This document shows, piece by piece, positions 31,885 to 32,212 of a stretch of DNA of 32,212 bases. Origin of the DNA: Glycomyces luteolus (GTDB lineage Bacteria > Actinomycetota > Actinomycetes > Mycobacteriales > Micromonosporaceae); the NCBI RefSeq assembly GCF_027622875.1, contig NZ_JAPZVP010000028.1, forward strand, positions 36,789-69,000, given 5' to 3'. A model generated the notes under the pieces. It saw only the letters and a program-made list of their open reading frames with translations. It was not told the origin of the DNA and did not search any database. Within the stretch, counting starts at the first letter, position 1; every line of letters begins with the position of its first letter. The position numbers and the translations under genes were made by a program.

Positions 31885-32153
31885 GAGTCCGTTCGACTGC
31901 CCGGCGGTGGCGGCCGAGCCGGGGCGTCGGGATGCCTTGGATGAGGCGTCTGGTGAACTGGTCCACTCCCGATCTCTGCCAGATGCGTCGCGCACCGATC
32001 AAGACACCGTGCAGAGGTTCCCGCTGGACGTGGTGGGCGCAGGTGCATGGCGTGGCTGAGATACTGAGAGACAGACGTGGTCAGCCTAAGCGATGTCCCG
32101 CAAGTTGCTCTCGGTTGTGTGAAAGCCAGAACAACCGAAGACCGATCGGCCGG
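31885..32153. other. Non-coding interval before the right edge
   Basis: 269 bp with no convincing ORF. The last part (about 32060-32153) is less GC-rich, and its end contains GACCGATC/GGCCGGTC-type repeats next to the possible transposase tail. Nothing else recognised. Confidence 0.4.
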
Positions 32154-32212
32154 TCAGCCGGTCATCGTGAGGTTGTGGAGGCGGGCGATACCGGCCATGG
32201 CTTCAGCGACAC
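32154..32212 (-). CDS. C-terminal end of a gene running off the window, possibly a transposase
   Basis: Read on the minus strand from the edge, the last 18 complete codons before TGA (32156-32154) give VAEAMAGIARLHNLTMTG. The helix with ARLHNL resembles the C-termini of some IS4/IS5-type DDE transposases. Only 59 nt are visible, so neither the frame nor the family is secure. Confidence 0.25.
   Translation of the reverse strand, partial: VAEAMAGIARLHNLTMTG

Overview
High-GC (about 70%), GTG/TTG-rich DNA with very short or overlapping gene junctions points to an actinobacterium. A Rv3660c-Rv3654c-type pilus locus, a citA/serC neighbourhood, an EspI-like ATPase and an ESX-type substrate all fit that phylum. 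A Micromonosporales/Glycomycetales-like genome is plausible, but genus cannot be fixed by eye. No rRNA, tRNA or CRISPR was seen. The left edge (1-83) is a near-pure C tract that looks like a contig end.

Layout. (1) 114-962: dimethylargininase on the minus strand, behind three degenerate 62-63 bp tandem repeats. (2) 1376-6968, minus: a tight Flp/Tad-type pilus operon read as ssd, tadA, a small Arg-rich ORF, tadB, tadC, DUF4244 pilin, TadE and an Rv3654c-like protein. Most genes overlap by 1 or 4 bp. Two DnaA-box-like 9-mers lie upstream. (3) 7222-13728: aldose 1-epimerase, citrate synthase 2, a Tat-exported PIG-L deacetylase, an SRPBCC protein and serC. (4) 13888-17374: a sulfotransferase, divergent from a fructosamine-kinase-like gene whose frame stays open into moaA, then moaA-moaD. 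(5) 17784-20455: a shortened UvrD-like ATPase and an EspI/MinD-like ATPase.

(6) 20383-27006 is the most interesting part. A TetR gene and a cobalamin-riboswitch operon diverge around a perfect 25-bp palindrome. The operon encodes two membrane-anchored exported proteins, one resembling the alpha/alpha-toroid domain and the other the C-terminal (DUF4430) domain of vertebrate intrinsic factor/transcobalamin. A complete ECF transporter follows (T, fused double ATPase, S). I read it as a B12 uptake system with a split, intrinsic-factor-like capture module.

(7) 27082-32212: a small membrane protein, a MazF/PemK-like toxin with a ribbon-helix-helix-type antitoxin, an orphan promoter/palindrome, a two-module type VII secretion substrate, two overlapping genes of unknown function, a strong terminator and possibly the tail of a transposase at the right edge.

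Several monocistronic genes (15163, 16092, 17784, 21042, 27082) have a -10-like hexamer ending 6-7 nt before the start codon and no Shine-Dalgarno. This suggests leaderless transcripts. Genes inside operons have clear Shine-Dalgarno motifs or stop/start overlaps.
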